From: Amoebophrya sp. A120
Lineage: Eukaryota; Sar; Dinophyceae; Syndiniales; Amoebophryaceae
DNA length: 64,000 nt
Assembly (NCBI GenBank): GCA_905178155.1
Contig: CAJINV010000002.1
Span: 905,809-969,808, forward strand
Reading direction: 5' to 3'
Below, in pieces: positions 54,970-64,000 of the stretch (its first letter is position 1; each line of letters begins with the position of its first letter). The notes beneath the pieces are model-generated. The model did not search any database. It was not told where the DNA came from and saw only the letters and a program-made list of their open reading frames with translations. A program made the position numbers and the translations under genes.

Positions 54970-55445
54970 ATGGATGAAAAGTTTTCCACTTGCGTGGACG
55001 GGTTCGATCTGGATCACACGTATTGCAATAAAAAATGCCCCCACCCCCGAACTTGAAAGCATTTGTATTGCAAACCTTTCCAAATGAAACACTCGCCCTC
55101 TTGAATGTATCAGCATCACAGATTCCCGATCGCGAATAGCAAAAATTTGTATTGCAAAAGATCCCAGCAAGAGCGGTGCTTGTCATGCAAGCGATGCGAA
55201 ACAACACTAGAATCTGCATCAGAAAGATTCATACTGCTTTCATGCATGACAAAAAGTTTTCATTTGGAAACTTCGCATCACAAATTTTTGCAACTTTGGG
55301 GGTGGCGGGCACTTTTCACTGTAATAACACGGGTGCAATGTCCACACACGTATTTTTTGAGGTTACTATTCGTAGTTCACAGCTCGTTTTAGAATATTTG
55401 CTTTTGCGTACTGCTACTGTCTTGTTAGGTCACTTCCGAAACTGA
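54970..55445 (+). CDS. Small plus-strand ORF (54 codons) revealed by removing an introner
   Basis: ATG at 54970 starts MDEKFSTCVDGFDLDHT. The frame is interrupted by an inverted-repeat element with a perfect ACACG duplication and resumes GAMSTHVFFEVTI...RTATVLLGHFRN, stop at 55443-55445. Neither half is a long ORF alone, and the frame spans the junction exactly. Unknown function. It may be the end of a longer plus-strand gene. It would be the only plus-strand gene here with reasonable support. Confidence 0.45.
55021..55326. mobile_element. Introner, family E (C-like, single copy here)
   Basis: Inverted ends contain TGCCCCCACCCCCGAA and a related inverse. Perfect ACACG duplication. Removal opens the plus-strand frame DLDHT-GAMST. 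Confidence 0.88.
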
Positions 55446-55507
55446 AACTAAGTTTATTTACATACATACAAATTGAAATTCGATCGAGTGAAGATGTTCG
55501 ATCCTGA

Positions 55508-58500
55508 TCAATAGCCTCCTAGTTTGATCGCAACCGGCTGCACCTGCAGCAGAGGAAAAAATAGTGCCTGGCAATCTTTATCTTCATCCGGGTGGCGTTC
55601 CCTGCTTACCCAGCGCTCCAAAAATCCGAAAGAAGAAGTAAAGTTTTTACTCCGCCGCATTAGGCTTGAGGTTTGGTCCTCATGTTCTTGCCCTTGTTGT
55701 TCACCTTCTGCGCCAAAATCGTCCTCGTTGTCGTTGTTCATCACAGTTGCAGCTCTGATAAAAGTTCTTGCTCCCTTCATGATTCGTTCGTGTCTTGCGG
55801 TTGCACCAGCATGGTCCGGGACAGAATTCGAAGAGATGAAAGCCTTCTTGCTACTCGGACAACTGCTCCGTTCTTTGCCGTCTGTGTTCTTCATGGTTTG
55901 CAGCTGCGGTGAAGAAGAAAACGATGAAGTGGAAGAGGTGGACGTCGAGACATCAAAAGGAGCTTCGACTTCCGGACAAGAAAATGAGCTTGTTTTAGTA
56001 CAATCACCTCCTTGCGCGGAAAGTAAAAACCCGGCCGCGGCCCGACGGGACGACAGCATGCGGTCAATGGCAGTCGAAGCGGAGCTATGGATTGCAAATA
56101 TCCCTGGATCATGTCTGGGAGATTGCGAGATTTGTAATGCTAGTCTGGCATGACTCATGGGATCTGTATTGCGTGGCAACCAAGAGCTCCTCTTGCCTGT
56201 CATGCAAACACGCAGTTTCTCATGCGGAATACGCAACACAGAAGCATGAAAAAACTTGTCATGCTTGGCGGCGCATTACAGTGTCCTTATTATTGAGTGA
56301 CCTGCATCACAACTTTCCAGACCCAGACATATTTGCATTTGATAGGAGCCGATCAAGGTTGGTGGACGAGAAGTGCCGTCGCGTTGGAGATGGTGCACTT
56401 CGCTTGCAGTCGTCGCACCTGCTGCCGACCAAGGTGAAGATGCCGAAGTAGATCCCGCCGCCATAATATTTCCGCTTTGATGTTGTTCCAGAGCAACCGG
56501 GTTCTTGTCCTCCTGATGTTGGAAAAATGGCATCAGTGACAGTCGTAGGCTTTCCTGTTCCTCTTCAATCGGGGTTAGCATCCGGGTGAAGGCAATTTGG
56601 CTAGCGGCAATCATCTATGAACTGCAAAAGTATCGCACTCGTAGTAATTGCTCTTATGCATGACAAATCTCTTTCCTCAGGCAAAACAGCATTTACAAAT
56701 TTCACTTGTAGTGCTGAGCTAATTATTTGTAATGCAATTTATACTAGTACGATGCTTTTGCACTGCATATCATCGGGTGCTCGTCACCAGAGGGGGGGGC
56801 AAGTTGACGCTGTGTTAGTTTTTACAAGAAAACGGGTCGCCCTGAAGGGCGACCCTTTCTTGAACTTGATTTTTTTGCATAAGCATGATCATTAGGATTG
56901 TTGGGCTGGGCTTCCTGGGAAGGAGGAAGGGCGGGGCAGGGGTAGCGCTCAGGAAGAGTAGCGCGACAGGAGATCAGTGCGCGCGCTACATAAAGTTGTA
57001 GGGGCAGCAGCTGTAGACAGAAAGCAGAAAGGCGCCTCGGGTACACACAGAGCAGCTGCCTGCCAGCTCTGAAGTAAGAAGCCGACAGGCCTTCTGACAC
57101 CTGCACAGCGGAAGCGGAGCGGAAATGTGGCGACCCAAAGGCTCAGGCAAGTCGAGGCGCCGTCTCCGGTGCGTGATAAACTACCTAACAACACTGCGAA
57201 GCGGCCCCGCTGATCATGCGGCCCCGGCGATGGGGCAAGTGAGTGTCGTGGTGCAGACATTCGCCGGGCTTTTGCGTTCGTACTGTGGTGGCCCGGCCCT
57301 ATTTCTACACCCAGAACACCTCCGGGGCGTGGGGACTTCAGTTGCTGCGCCCGATCATGCGCGCGCTAATCTATCGAAGGCGTCAGCCGCGGGATGACGA
57401 TCGATGGGGGGGGCCGGGCGATGGAGGGGCGGCGGCCGAGTAAAAACGCACCAAGGCAAGGGACGGGCGGGCCGAAGTGGTTGGGCTTCGTTCTGGCCGT
57501 GTGCCAACTCAAAAGAAAAGCAGAAATATCTTTTGGCGCCCCTCCGCCCAGCAACTACGCAAAAGAAGCCGGCGCCGGGGCTCGCTTGGCGGGCCTTCAA
57601 GCAAAGCAGGCAAAGCTCCAGGGCAGAAGGCCCGGGGGAGCGAGGTCCCTTCCGGGCTAGCCAAAGGGGGGGCCTTAGAGGGGGCCTCCGGGGCGGCCTT
57701 CCCCCCGGGGGCCGCAGGGCTGCCGGTAGGGCCTCAGGCTCGGGCATTGGCCGGCGCAGGGGCTTGCTTGGCGGGCCTTCACGCAAAGCAAGCAAAGGCT
57801 CAGGGCAGAAAGCCCGGGAGAGGGAGCGAGGGCCCGCCCGGCCCGGCCAATGGGGGGGGCCTCGGTCGGGGGGGCCCCCGGGGCTTCTGTTCGGGCGGGC
57901 CTCGCGGGGGGCCTCAGGCCCGGGCATCTGCCGGCGCCGGGGCTCGCTCTGCGGGCCTTCAAGCAAAGCAAGCAAAGCGTCAGGGCAGAAGGCCCGAGTG
58001 AGCGAGGGCCCTTCCGGGCGGGCCTTAGGGGGGCCTCCGGGGGGGACCTCGGGGGGGGCCTCCGGGGGGGCCTTCGGGGGGGCCTTAGGGGGGGTCTCCG
58101 GGCTGTCATGAGGGCCTCAGGCTCGGGCGTTTGCCGGCGCCGGGGCTCGCTTGGCGGGCCCTCAAGCAAAGCAAGCAAAGTTCCAGGGCAGAAGGCCCGA
58201 GGGAGCGAGACAGGGAGGGCCCTTCCGGGCTGGCCAGAGGGGGGGGCCTCGGCCGGGCGGGGGGGGGCCTTCGGGGCGGCCGCAGGGGGGCCGCAGGGCT
58301 TCTGTTCCATCGGGGGGGTTTTGCGGGGGGCCTCCGGCTCAAGCATGATTGAGCCGGCGCCGGGGCTCGCTTGGCAGGCCTTCAAGCAGAGGGAAGCTTC
58401 AGGGCAGAAGGCCCGAGGGCGCGAGGGGTTCCGGGCTGGCCAAAGGGGGGGCCTCAAGGGGGGCCCTAGGGGGGCCTTTGGCGGGGCCCCCGGGCTGTCA

Positions 58501-61500
58501 ATAGGGCCGCCCGCTCGGGCATTTTCCGGCGCCGGGGCCCGCTTGGCGGGCCTTCACGCAAAGCGAACAAAGCTTCAGGGCAGAAGACACGAGGGCCCTT
58601 CCGGGTTGGCCAAAGGGGGGGGCTTTAGGGGGGGCCTCCGGGGCGGCCTCAAGGCTTCGGCTCGGGGGGGCTTTGCGGGCGGGGGGCCTCGGGCTGGCTC
58701 GGGAATGTGGCGGCGCCGGGGCTCGCCTGGCAGGCCTTCAAGCAAAGCGAGCAAAGCACCAGGGCAGAAGGCCCGAGGGGGTGAGGGCCCTGCCGGGCTG
58801 CCCAAAGGGGGGGCCTCAGGGGGGGCCTCAGGGGGGGCCTTAGGGGGGGCCTTAGGGGGGGCCTTAGGGGGGGCCTCAGGGGGGGCCTTAGGGGGGGCCT
58901 CAGGGCTGTCAATAGGGCCACAGGCTCGGGCATTGGCCGGCGCCGGGGCTCGCTTGGCGGGCCTTCCCGCAAAGCAAGCAAAGCTTCAGGGCAGAAAACA
59001 CGAGGGCCCTTCCGGGCTGGCCAAAGGGGGGGCCTGGGCAGGGCGAGGGGGGGCCTCCGGGGCGGCCTCCGGGGGGCCGCAGGGCTTCTGTTCGGGGGGG
59101 CTTTGCGGGGGGCCCCAGGCTCGGGCATGTGCCGGCGCCGGGGCTCGCTTGGCAGCCCTTCAAGCAAAGCAAGCAAAGCCTCAGGGCAGAAGGCCCGAGG
59201 GAGCGAGGGCCAAAGGGGGGGCCAAAGGGGGGGCCTCAGGGGGGGCCTTGGGGGGGGGGCCCATGCGGGAGGCCTCACGGCTGTCATCAATAGGGCCGCA
59301 GGCTCGGGCATTTGCCGGCGCGCGCCGGGGCTCGCTTGGCGGGCCGGGCCTTCACGCAAAGCACACAAAGCTTCCGGGCAGAAGACACGAGGGCCCTCCC
59401 GGGCTGACCACAGGGGGGGCCTTCGGGGGGGGGCCCCCGGGGCGGCCATGGGGGGGGCCCAGGGCTTCTGTTCGGGGGGGCTTTGCGGGGGGCCTCCGGC
59501 TCGGGCATGTGAGTGCCGGCGCCGGGGCTCGCTTGGCAGGCCTTCAAGCAAAGCAAGCAAAACTTCAGGGCAGAAGGCCCAAGGGAGCGAGGGCCCTTCC
59601 GGGCTGGCCAAAGGGGGGGCCTTAGGGGGGGCCATTGGGGGGGGCCGTAGGGGGGGCCGCAGGGATGCCTCAGGGCTGTCAATGAATAGGGCCACAGGCT
59701 CGGGCATTGGCCGGCGCCGGGGCTCGCCCGGCGGGCCTTCACGCAAAGCAAGCAAAGCTTCAGGGCAGAAGACAGGAGGGCCCCTCCGGGCTGACCAAAG
59801 GGGGGGCCTCCGGGGGGGCCTCTGCCGGGGGGGGCCTCCGGGGCGGCCTCCGGGGGGCCTCAGGGCTCCTGTTCCAGCGGGGGGGCCTTCCGGGGGGCCT
59901 CAGGCTCGGGCATTTGCCGGCGCCGGGGCTCGCTTAGCGGGCCTCCAAGCAAAGCAAGCAAACCGTCAGGGCAGAACGCCCGAGGGAGCGAGGGCCCTTC
60001 CGGACTGGCCAAAGGGGGGGTCTTAGAGGGGCCTCAGGAAGGGCCTCGTATCCCGTTCGGCTTTTCGGTAGAAAACGAAAAGCATTCCGAAGAGCCTTGC
60101 CGGCGCCTTCGACTGCGCAGCGCATAGCATTGTCCAGGAGGGCTACAGGGCATGCGTGTCATGCATTCCGAAGCGGCCCCGCCAGTAATTAAAATCAAAG
60201 GACAAAGCCGGGGCGGTAGCCAAAATATGAAGCCAAAGCCAAGGACTCACTTCGTGACTTTGTTTATTGTGTCCAAAACCAAAGCGGCCCCGCCCGCAAT
60301 CAGAATGAGAACCGGCGGACCAGCCAAGGTAGACAGCGCGTGGCGCCGCCCGGGATTGTTCGGTCGCTGCCTGCGTCAGAGAAATGGTCGGCGATGATCT
60401 GCTTGGCTTTATGTTCTGGGGCAGACGTCTGCGAACGCTCGCGAAAAAAAGAGGGGGCCTAAGGGGGGGGGGGGGGCCCAACCCACCCCCCTTGCCCTTG
60501 GGCAAAAGGGGGGGCCTCAGGGGGGGCCTTAGGGGGGGCCTCAGGGGGGGCCTTAGGGGGGGCCTTTTTTGGCTCTGGGCGTCTGCGAACACGAAAAAAA
60601 GGGGGGGCCTAAGGGGGGGCCTAACCCCCCCCCTTTGGGCAAAAGGGGGGGCCCCAGGGGGGGCCTCAGGGGGGGCCTTAGGGGGGGCCTTTTTTGGCCT
60701 CAGGGGGGGCCTGAGGGGGGGCCTCAGGGGGGGCCTTAGGGGTCGAGGGGGGGCCTGAGGGGGGGCCTAAGGGGGGGCCTGAGGGGGGGCCTGAGGCCCA
60801 GAATAGCGCTAATGATCATTATTAGTCTTGTAATCTTGTAATGGGATGGATTCAGCGATTCAAAAGTAGGCAATTCAAAAATTTCTTATCCTTCATCTTG
60901 CATCTTCAAAACCTGAAACAAAATATGATCATTTTTGTCATGAATTTTCAATGATTTCTTTGTCTTTCCGAATCGTCGCCAGAAAAGGTATGAAATTAAA
61001 TAGCTAGGTCAGTCTCAACTTGAACTAGATTATCATTTGCATTTGTCATGCCAAAAATGAAAATAGTTCGTTGAAGTATTTCACATGATCATCAAAAATC
61101 AAACTATAAAAAGTAAGGAGCTGCAGTGCCGCCCTGTTTGTCTGGGGCCCCGCACGGGGCCCCGCGACAGCTTGGCGACGTACTTTGGGAGCGGAGCAGC
61201 ACAATCTGTGGCGGAGCAGCTGCACAGTCCTTATTTTTTGCTACCAAAAAATGAAATAGGAATGACATCAATTTAGCTAGTTCAAGTTGAGACTGACCTA
61301 GATATTTCAATTGCATAAATCGCCGATCTCGGTTTCGCCGCTACCTGAATCCGCGTCGTTGCTGCCGAAATGGAAACCGTTTTTGGAAAAAGAAATGACA
61401 TGCATCTTCAAGGAAAAGAAATTTTTGAATCCGCTACTTTTGAATCGCTGAATCCTTCTCATAGTTTTGCATTTTTTTTTTTGTGAGCATCAGAGTCACA

Positions 61501-62433
61501 TGCGCTTCGGTCTGTTTTCACCATGTTGATGAGGACCGGCGGCGGCAGAGAAGATAGTCTTGTTGCAGAAACTCGGAATTTCGTTGTCGCTGAGAGAAGC
61601 TAGCATGAATATGATGACATCATGGGAAATAAAAAAGTTTATATTACAGTAATGTAATTATAAAATTCTACCCTGCTCTCCGCATGCTCTTGCATTAGCA
61701 CTGCTAACGCCCCGTTGCCGCCCGCCTCGTGATGCTTCGCATGCTTGGTCCTCCCGGCAGATGATGACTCAGAAGCTGCTGCAATGGAACTACCGCGTGA
61801 TAGTACCGACCGAGAGCGCTTCCGCGGTAAAAACGGCATCTGAATCGACGTTGGAAGCACCCCCGGAATCGTCGGAGGTCGTCTATTATGCATTGCAAAA
61901 GTATCGTACTCGTCGTATAAATGCATCACATTAAAATTTATCATGCGGATTTACCTTTCGAAAAAAATTTGTAATCCATGACTGCAATTACTACGACGAG
62001 TGCGATACTTTTGCACAGGATATCTACTCCTCAGCGTTTGTTCGCCAGAGAAAGTAAAACTGGACCGAAGAAAGTCACGCTCATCTGCGGGATGAAGATC
62101 TTGTTCCCTTTTTGGCGGAGGGCGCTCCTGCTGCAAAAACATTGCCTGCTCCTGCTGGTGCGCCTTTTGCAGCACTAGTTCACGTAGAGATCGTGCCACG
62201 GTAGTAGAAGGCCGGTCTACTTGAAAGAACGGGGTACTAGCAACACCATGTTGTCCTCCTGCGTCGAGTTGTGGAGAAGGTTGCTCCGCATCTTTTTGTC
62301 CACCTTCCGCGGCCAGAAATTCTTCCAGTTGCTGGCCCGACGGGGGGCGGAATAAACCCGAATTGCTCCTGGTCTTCTCCTTGTCGCTGTCAGCCACGGC
62401 GACCACCTCTTGCTCCAGGTCGTGCTGTTCCAC
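55508..62433 (-). CDS. Low-complexity protein split by a 4.9-kb intron (partial at 5' end)
   Basis: The exon before 62433 reads VEQHDLEQEVVAVADSD and continues through a Gln/Pro/Ser-rich region to GEQTLRS. An introner at 61887-62022 is followed by RRPPTIPGVLP...LMQEHAESR, then the donor GTAGAATTTT at 61671. The next exon starts after AAACTAACACAG, a branchpoint-plus-CAG acceptor, at 56809. The join keeps frame (AESR-RQLAPPSGDEHP). Introners at 56616 and 56086 follow, then MLSSRRAAAGFLLSAQ, a Ser-rich stretch, FGFLERWVSRERHPDED and the stop after VAIKLGGY. No known domain; mostly disordered. The upstream exon is missing because the introner at 62434 has no second end. Confidence 0.55.
56086..56344. 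mobile_element. Introner, family B
   Basis: Perfect GGAGC duplication. Junction TLIGS-ASTAID. Confidence 0.92.
56616..56769. mobile_element. Introner, family A
   Basis: Perfect TCATC duplication. Junction DEHPM-IAASQI. Confidence 0.92.
57569..60050. repeat. G-rich satellite, about 13 units of 175-230 bp
   Basis: Each unit contains GGCGCCGGGGCTCGCTTGGC, GGGCCTTCAAGCAAAGC, AGGGCAGAAG and a variable number of GGGGGGGCC blocks. Unit starts fall near 57569, 57747, 57929, 58130, 58352, 58527, 58708, 58938, 59131, 59317, 59517, 59707 and 59916. Length differences come mainly from the GGGGGGGCC blocks. Confidence 0.9.
60440..60800. repeat. GGGGGGGCCTNAG simple repeat
   Basis: More than twenty blocks of seven or more G followed by CCTTA, CCTCA, CCTGA or CCTAA, apparently the expanded module of the neighbouring satellite. 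Runs of G7 with short loops could form G-quadruplexes. Confidence 0.9.
60848..61454. mobile_element. Outer inverted-repeat element of about 607 bp
   Basis: The left arm starting GGATTCAGCGATTCAAAAGT and the right arm ending ACTTTTGAATCGCTGAATCC form imperfect inverted repeats of about 60 bp. No transposase frame is seen, consistent with a non-autonomous element. The target duplication is unclear. Confidence 0.7.
61001..61302. mobile_element. Inner inverted-repeat element of about 302 bp, nested in the outer one
   Basis: The ends carry TAGGTCAGTCTCAACTTGAA and its inverse within arms of about 28-35 bp. The interior includes a GGGGCCCCGC palindrome. The position inside the 60848-61454 element implies a later insertion. 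Confidence 0.75.
61887..62022. mobile_element. Introner, family A
   Basis: Duplication TCTAT/TCTAC. Junction TLRS-RRPPTI. Confidence 0.9.
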
Positions 62434-62620
62434 TATCAAATGCAAAAGTGTCTGGGTCTGAAAGTAGAGTGCAGACCTTTGCGATGCGGTTTTTGCCTAG
62501 CCCAGACCCGATCTGGGCAACATGCAAGCGCTAGCATCCCAGATTCCGAGCAGGTACTTATCCCGATGCCGAATCCACATTACAAATGCCTTCTTTCTGT
62601 AAGAGCCTGCACGATTAATC
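62434..62620. mobile_element. Broken family-B introner
   Basis: The left end TATCAAATGCAAAAGTGTC and the GGGTCTG motif are present, but the matching right end is not found before the window edge. GC-rich hairpins (CTTCTCGATACCGAGAAG near 62628) follow, suggesting truncation by a later rearrangement. Confidence 0.55.
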
Positions 62621-63801
62621 GACCCCCTTCTCGATACCGAGAAGCCCCCCCGAGTCCGGATTCTGACCGACCTTACCCCCCCACGCCCCCCTTCTCGAAA
62701 TCGGGGGGCTTTTTATCGCGAACCCTCCGTCCGAAACTGAACGCCAATGCTACGGCGCATTCTGCGCCATTCCTTTCTTTTTTAAGATTACAGCGCCAGA
62801 CGCGGTCTCGCTTCGAGTAGATGCTACTTAGTAGCAAGCGAAACAGACATCGCCCACGCTGTGGCGCTTTTTCTATTTTATGTAGTTTTTCCCGAAAGAG
62901 CGCAGTCAGCTGGCGTTTCGCTCGGCTCGCTGGTTTTGCAGCGCTTAGCAAAAAGCAAAGTAGCCCCCTGCTTCTTCTGATGTCGGCCACTATTATCGCT
63001 AAGACGGCCAGGAAGTCGTTGGGGGGAATGAAGGGCGAAAAAGTAAATATAAAGTTAATGACTGTAATCCTTAACTATTTAGGATAGATCTGATACATGT
63101 CTCGGATAGATCCGGATTTATCACGGATAGATCTTGGATTTGAAAGGTCGCACGCCGACTTTTTCGAAAAAAAAACAAAAAACTTTGACCGAATTTGCAT
63201 TGTTTCTCCTTGCATGAACAGTCGATCGCCGTGGGTTAATAAGGGATGCCCACTCCCCCGGATTGATCCCCTCGTGTAGATCTATCCACAGCGCGCGACA
63301 ATTTCTGGACCAGATATGTGATCTTTCGTTTGATCGTGACACGTGATCGGCTATCTTTTTCGCAATGTTGAAGAGTATGATTTGACGGAGTGAAAAAACA
63401 TATGTGTCGGCAATCGAGGCAGCTCTTGTGATGTTTCTACGCCATCTGAACGCGTTTTGGTTTTGCTTATGTCCACTTGCAGTTACATTCATGATAATGA
63501 TGTTGATTGTCAACATAGAAGGAATTCTGACTCAGCATCGAGCTCAAAACAGTGGTCGAAATGTAAATGTACCTCTACAACGTGCATGTCATGACAATGA
63601 GAGGAAAGTAAAAACATCATCAACATTCAACGAAGAGCTTGAGCGCATACGTCTATACCGCACAAGAAACGAAGGATCAACTTAAACCTAAACATACAGC
63701 AGTAGCTGCGTCATAGATAACGTGTCTCTCATTGCTTGTAGTGTCGATCAAGTGTCACGCAAACGCTTTTCCTTCCCATATCGTTATCAACCACGATCAC
63801 A
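62621..63801. other. No supported gene; hairpins and a GGATAGATC repeat
   Basis: GC-rich palindromes occur at about 62628-62700, and a CGGATAGATC-type short repeat at 63102-63132. ORFs of up to 131 codons are present on both strands with no recognised domain. Confidence 0.35.
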
Positions 63802-63975
63802 TCACTTGGATTTCTTCTTGCTCTTCGGCGCCGAAGATGACGATGAAGAGGCCTTGGCTTTGGACTCCTCCTTGCGCTCCCACTCTCCGTCATCGTTCTT
63901 CACGACACCGACCAAGTCCGGGGCGTTGTTCACAATATCTTCGTCGGCCTGAACGTAATTTTTAATCTTTTTCAT
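63802..63975 (-). CDS. Short ORF or last exon with charged C-terminus
   Basis: Reads MKKIKNYVQADEDIV, NAPDLVGVVKNDDGEWERK, then a Ser run and KSKKKSK before the stop at 63802. It could be a 57-aa protein or the final exon of a gene extending past the window. The basic end is typical of many eukaryotic proteins and gives no function. Confidence 0.4.
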   Translation of the reverse strand: MKKIKNYVQADEDIVNNAPDLVGVVKNDDGEWERKEESKAKASSSSSSAPKSKKKSK

Positions 63976-64000
63976 TTTGCAACTGAAGTTGAAGTGGATG

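Larger units (their letters stand above)
56810..61671 (-). other. Predicted 4,862-nt canonical intron carrying satellite and nested elements
   Basis: The boundaries are a GTAGAATTTT donor at 61671 and a CTAAC-branchpoint, ACACAG acceptor at 56810 (minus strand). It contains a GGGTCGCCC/GGGCGACCC hairpin near 56835, the G-rich satellite, and two nested inverted-repeat elements. It is far longer than the other conventional introns seen here, which are mostly below 200 nt. Confidence 0.5.

Noticed and set aside
57850-59625. 591-codon plus-strand ORF in the G-rich satellite
   Set aside because: It is a translation of a tandem repeat with few stop codons. Long frames are open on both strands and several phases, with Gly/Ala or Pro/Arg composition only.
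58649-59755. 368-codon minus-strand Pro/Arg-rich ORF
   Set aside because: Same satellite, opposite strand. There is no independent evidence of coding.
1-64000. tRNA or rRNA genes
   Set aside because: I saw no convincing cloverleaf or rRNA segment on either strand, though a covariance-model scan would be more sensitive than reading.
1-64000. Bacterial origin with operons
   Set aside because: Genes require removal of many introns, and ribophorin I and CAF1 are eukaryotic. No Shine-Dalgarno-spaced gene clusters seen.

Overview
The window looks like nuclear DNA of a protist. It has long multi-exon genes, almost all on the minus strand, eukaryote-only proteins (ribophorin I, a CAF1/CNOT7-type domain), low-complexity Q/N/RD-rich proteins, canonical GT-AG introns, and a second, far more numerous class of introns that are short inverted-repeat elements with 5-bp target duplications. 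Intron-forming elements of this kind (introner elements) are known from several protists, including the parasitic dinoflagellate Amoebophrya. A syndinian dinoflagellate such as Amoebophrya is my best guess for the organism, but the sequence does not prove it.

Layout. 1-5 kb: GC-rich repeats, one hypothetical ORF and a retrotransposon-type RNase H gene. 6.3-6.9 kb: a basic low-complexity ORF. 7.1-12.8 kb: a membrane-anchored thioredoxin-like protein interrupted by 13 introners. 13.7-18.6 kb: an RD-rich (SR-like) protein that also carries a 763-bp insert with 42-bp direct repeats. 19.7-27.3 kb: a large helical protein of about 1,570 aa in which every intron is an introner. 28.3-33.5 kb: ribophorin I, subunit of the ER oligosaccharyltransferase. 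35.0-36.2 kb: a rearranged tract with a duplicated gene end and an exon copied from the gene 11 kb away. 36.2-47.7 kb: a giant (about 3,000 aa) Q/N-rich protein ending in a CAF1 deadenylase-like domain with altered catalytic residues. 49.0-49.8 kb: a small gene. 51.5-54.5 kb: a gene region containing an 858-bp tandem duplication. 55.0-55.4 kb: a small plus-strand ORF visible only after an introner is removed. 55.5-62.4 kb: a low-complexity gene whose 4.9-kb intron holds a G-rich satellite and nested inverted-repeat elements. 63.8 kb: the end of another ORF.

The dominant biology is the introner system. I mapped 55 elements in 11 TIR families. For 34 of them the flanking 5-bp duplication is perfect, and for 13 more it has one mismatch. 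Removing the element plus one copy of the duplication restores the reading frame wherever I checked it. Otherwise unrelated families share a degenerate internal word (TTTGTNNTGC, either strand) and ends that begin with TAT. Outside the introners the protein-coding genes are spaced roughly end to end and have no evident functional relationship to each other.
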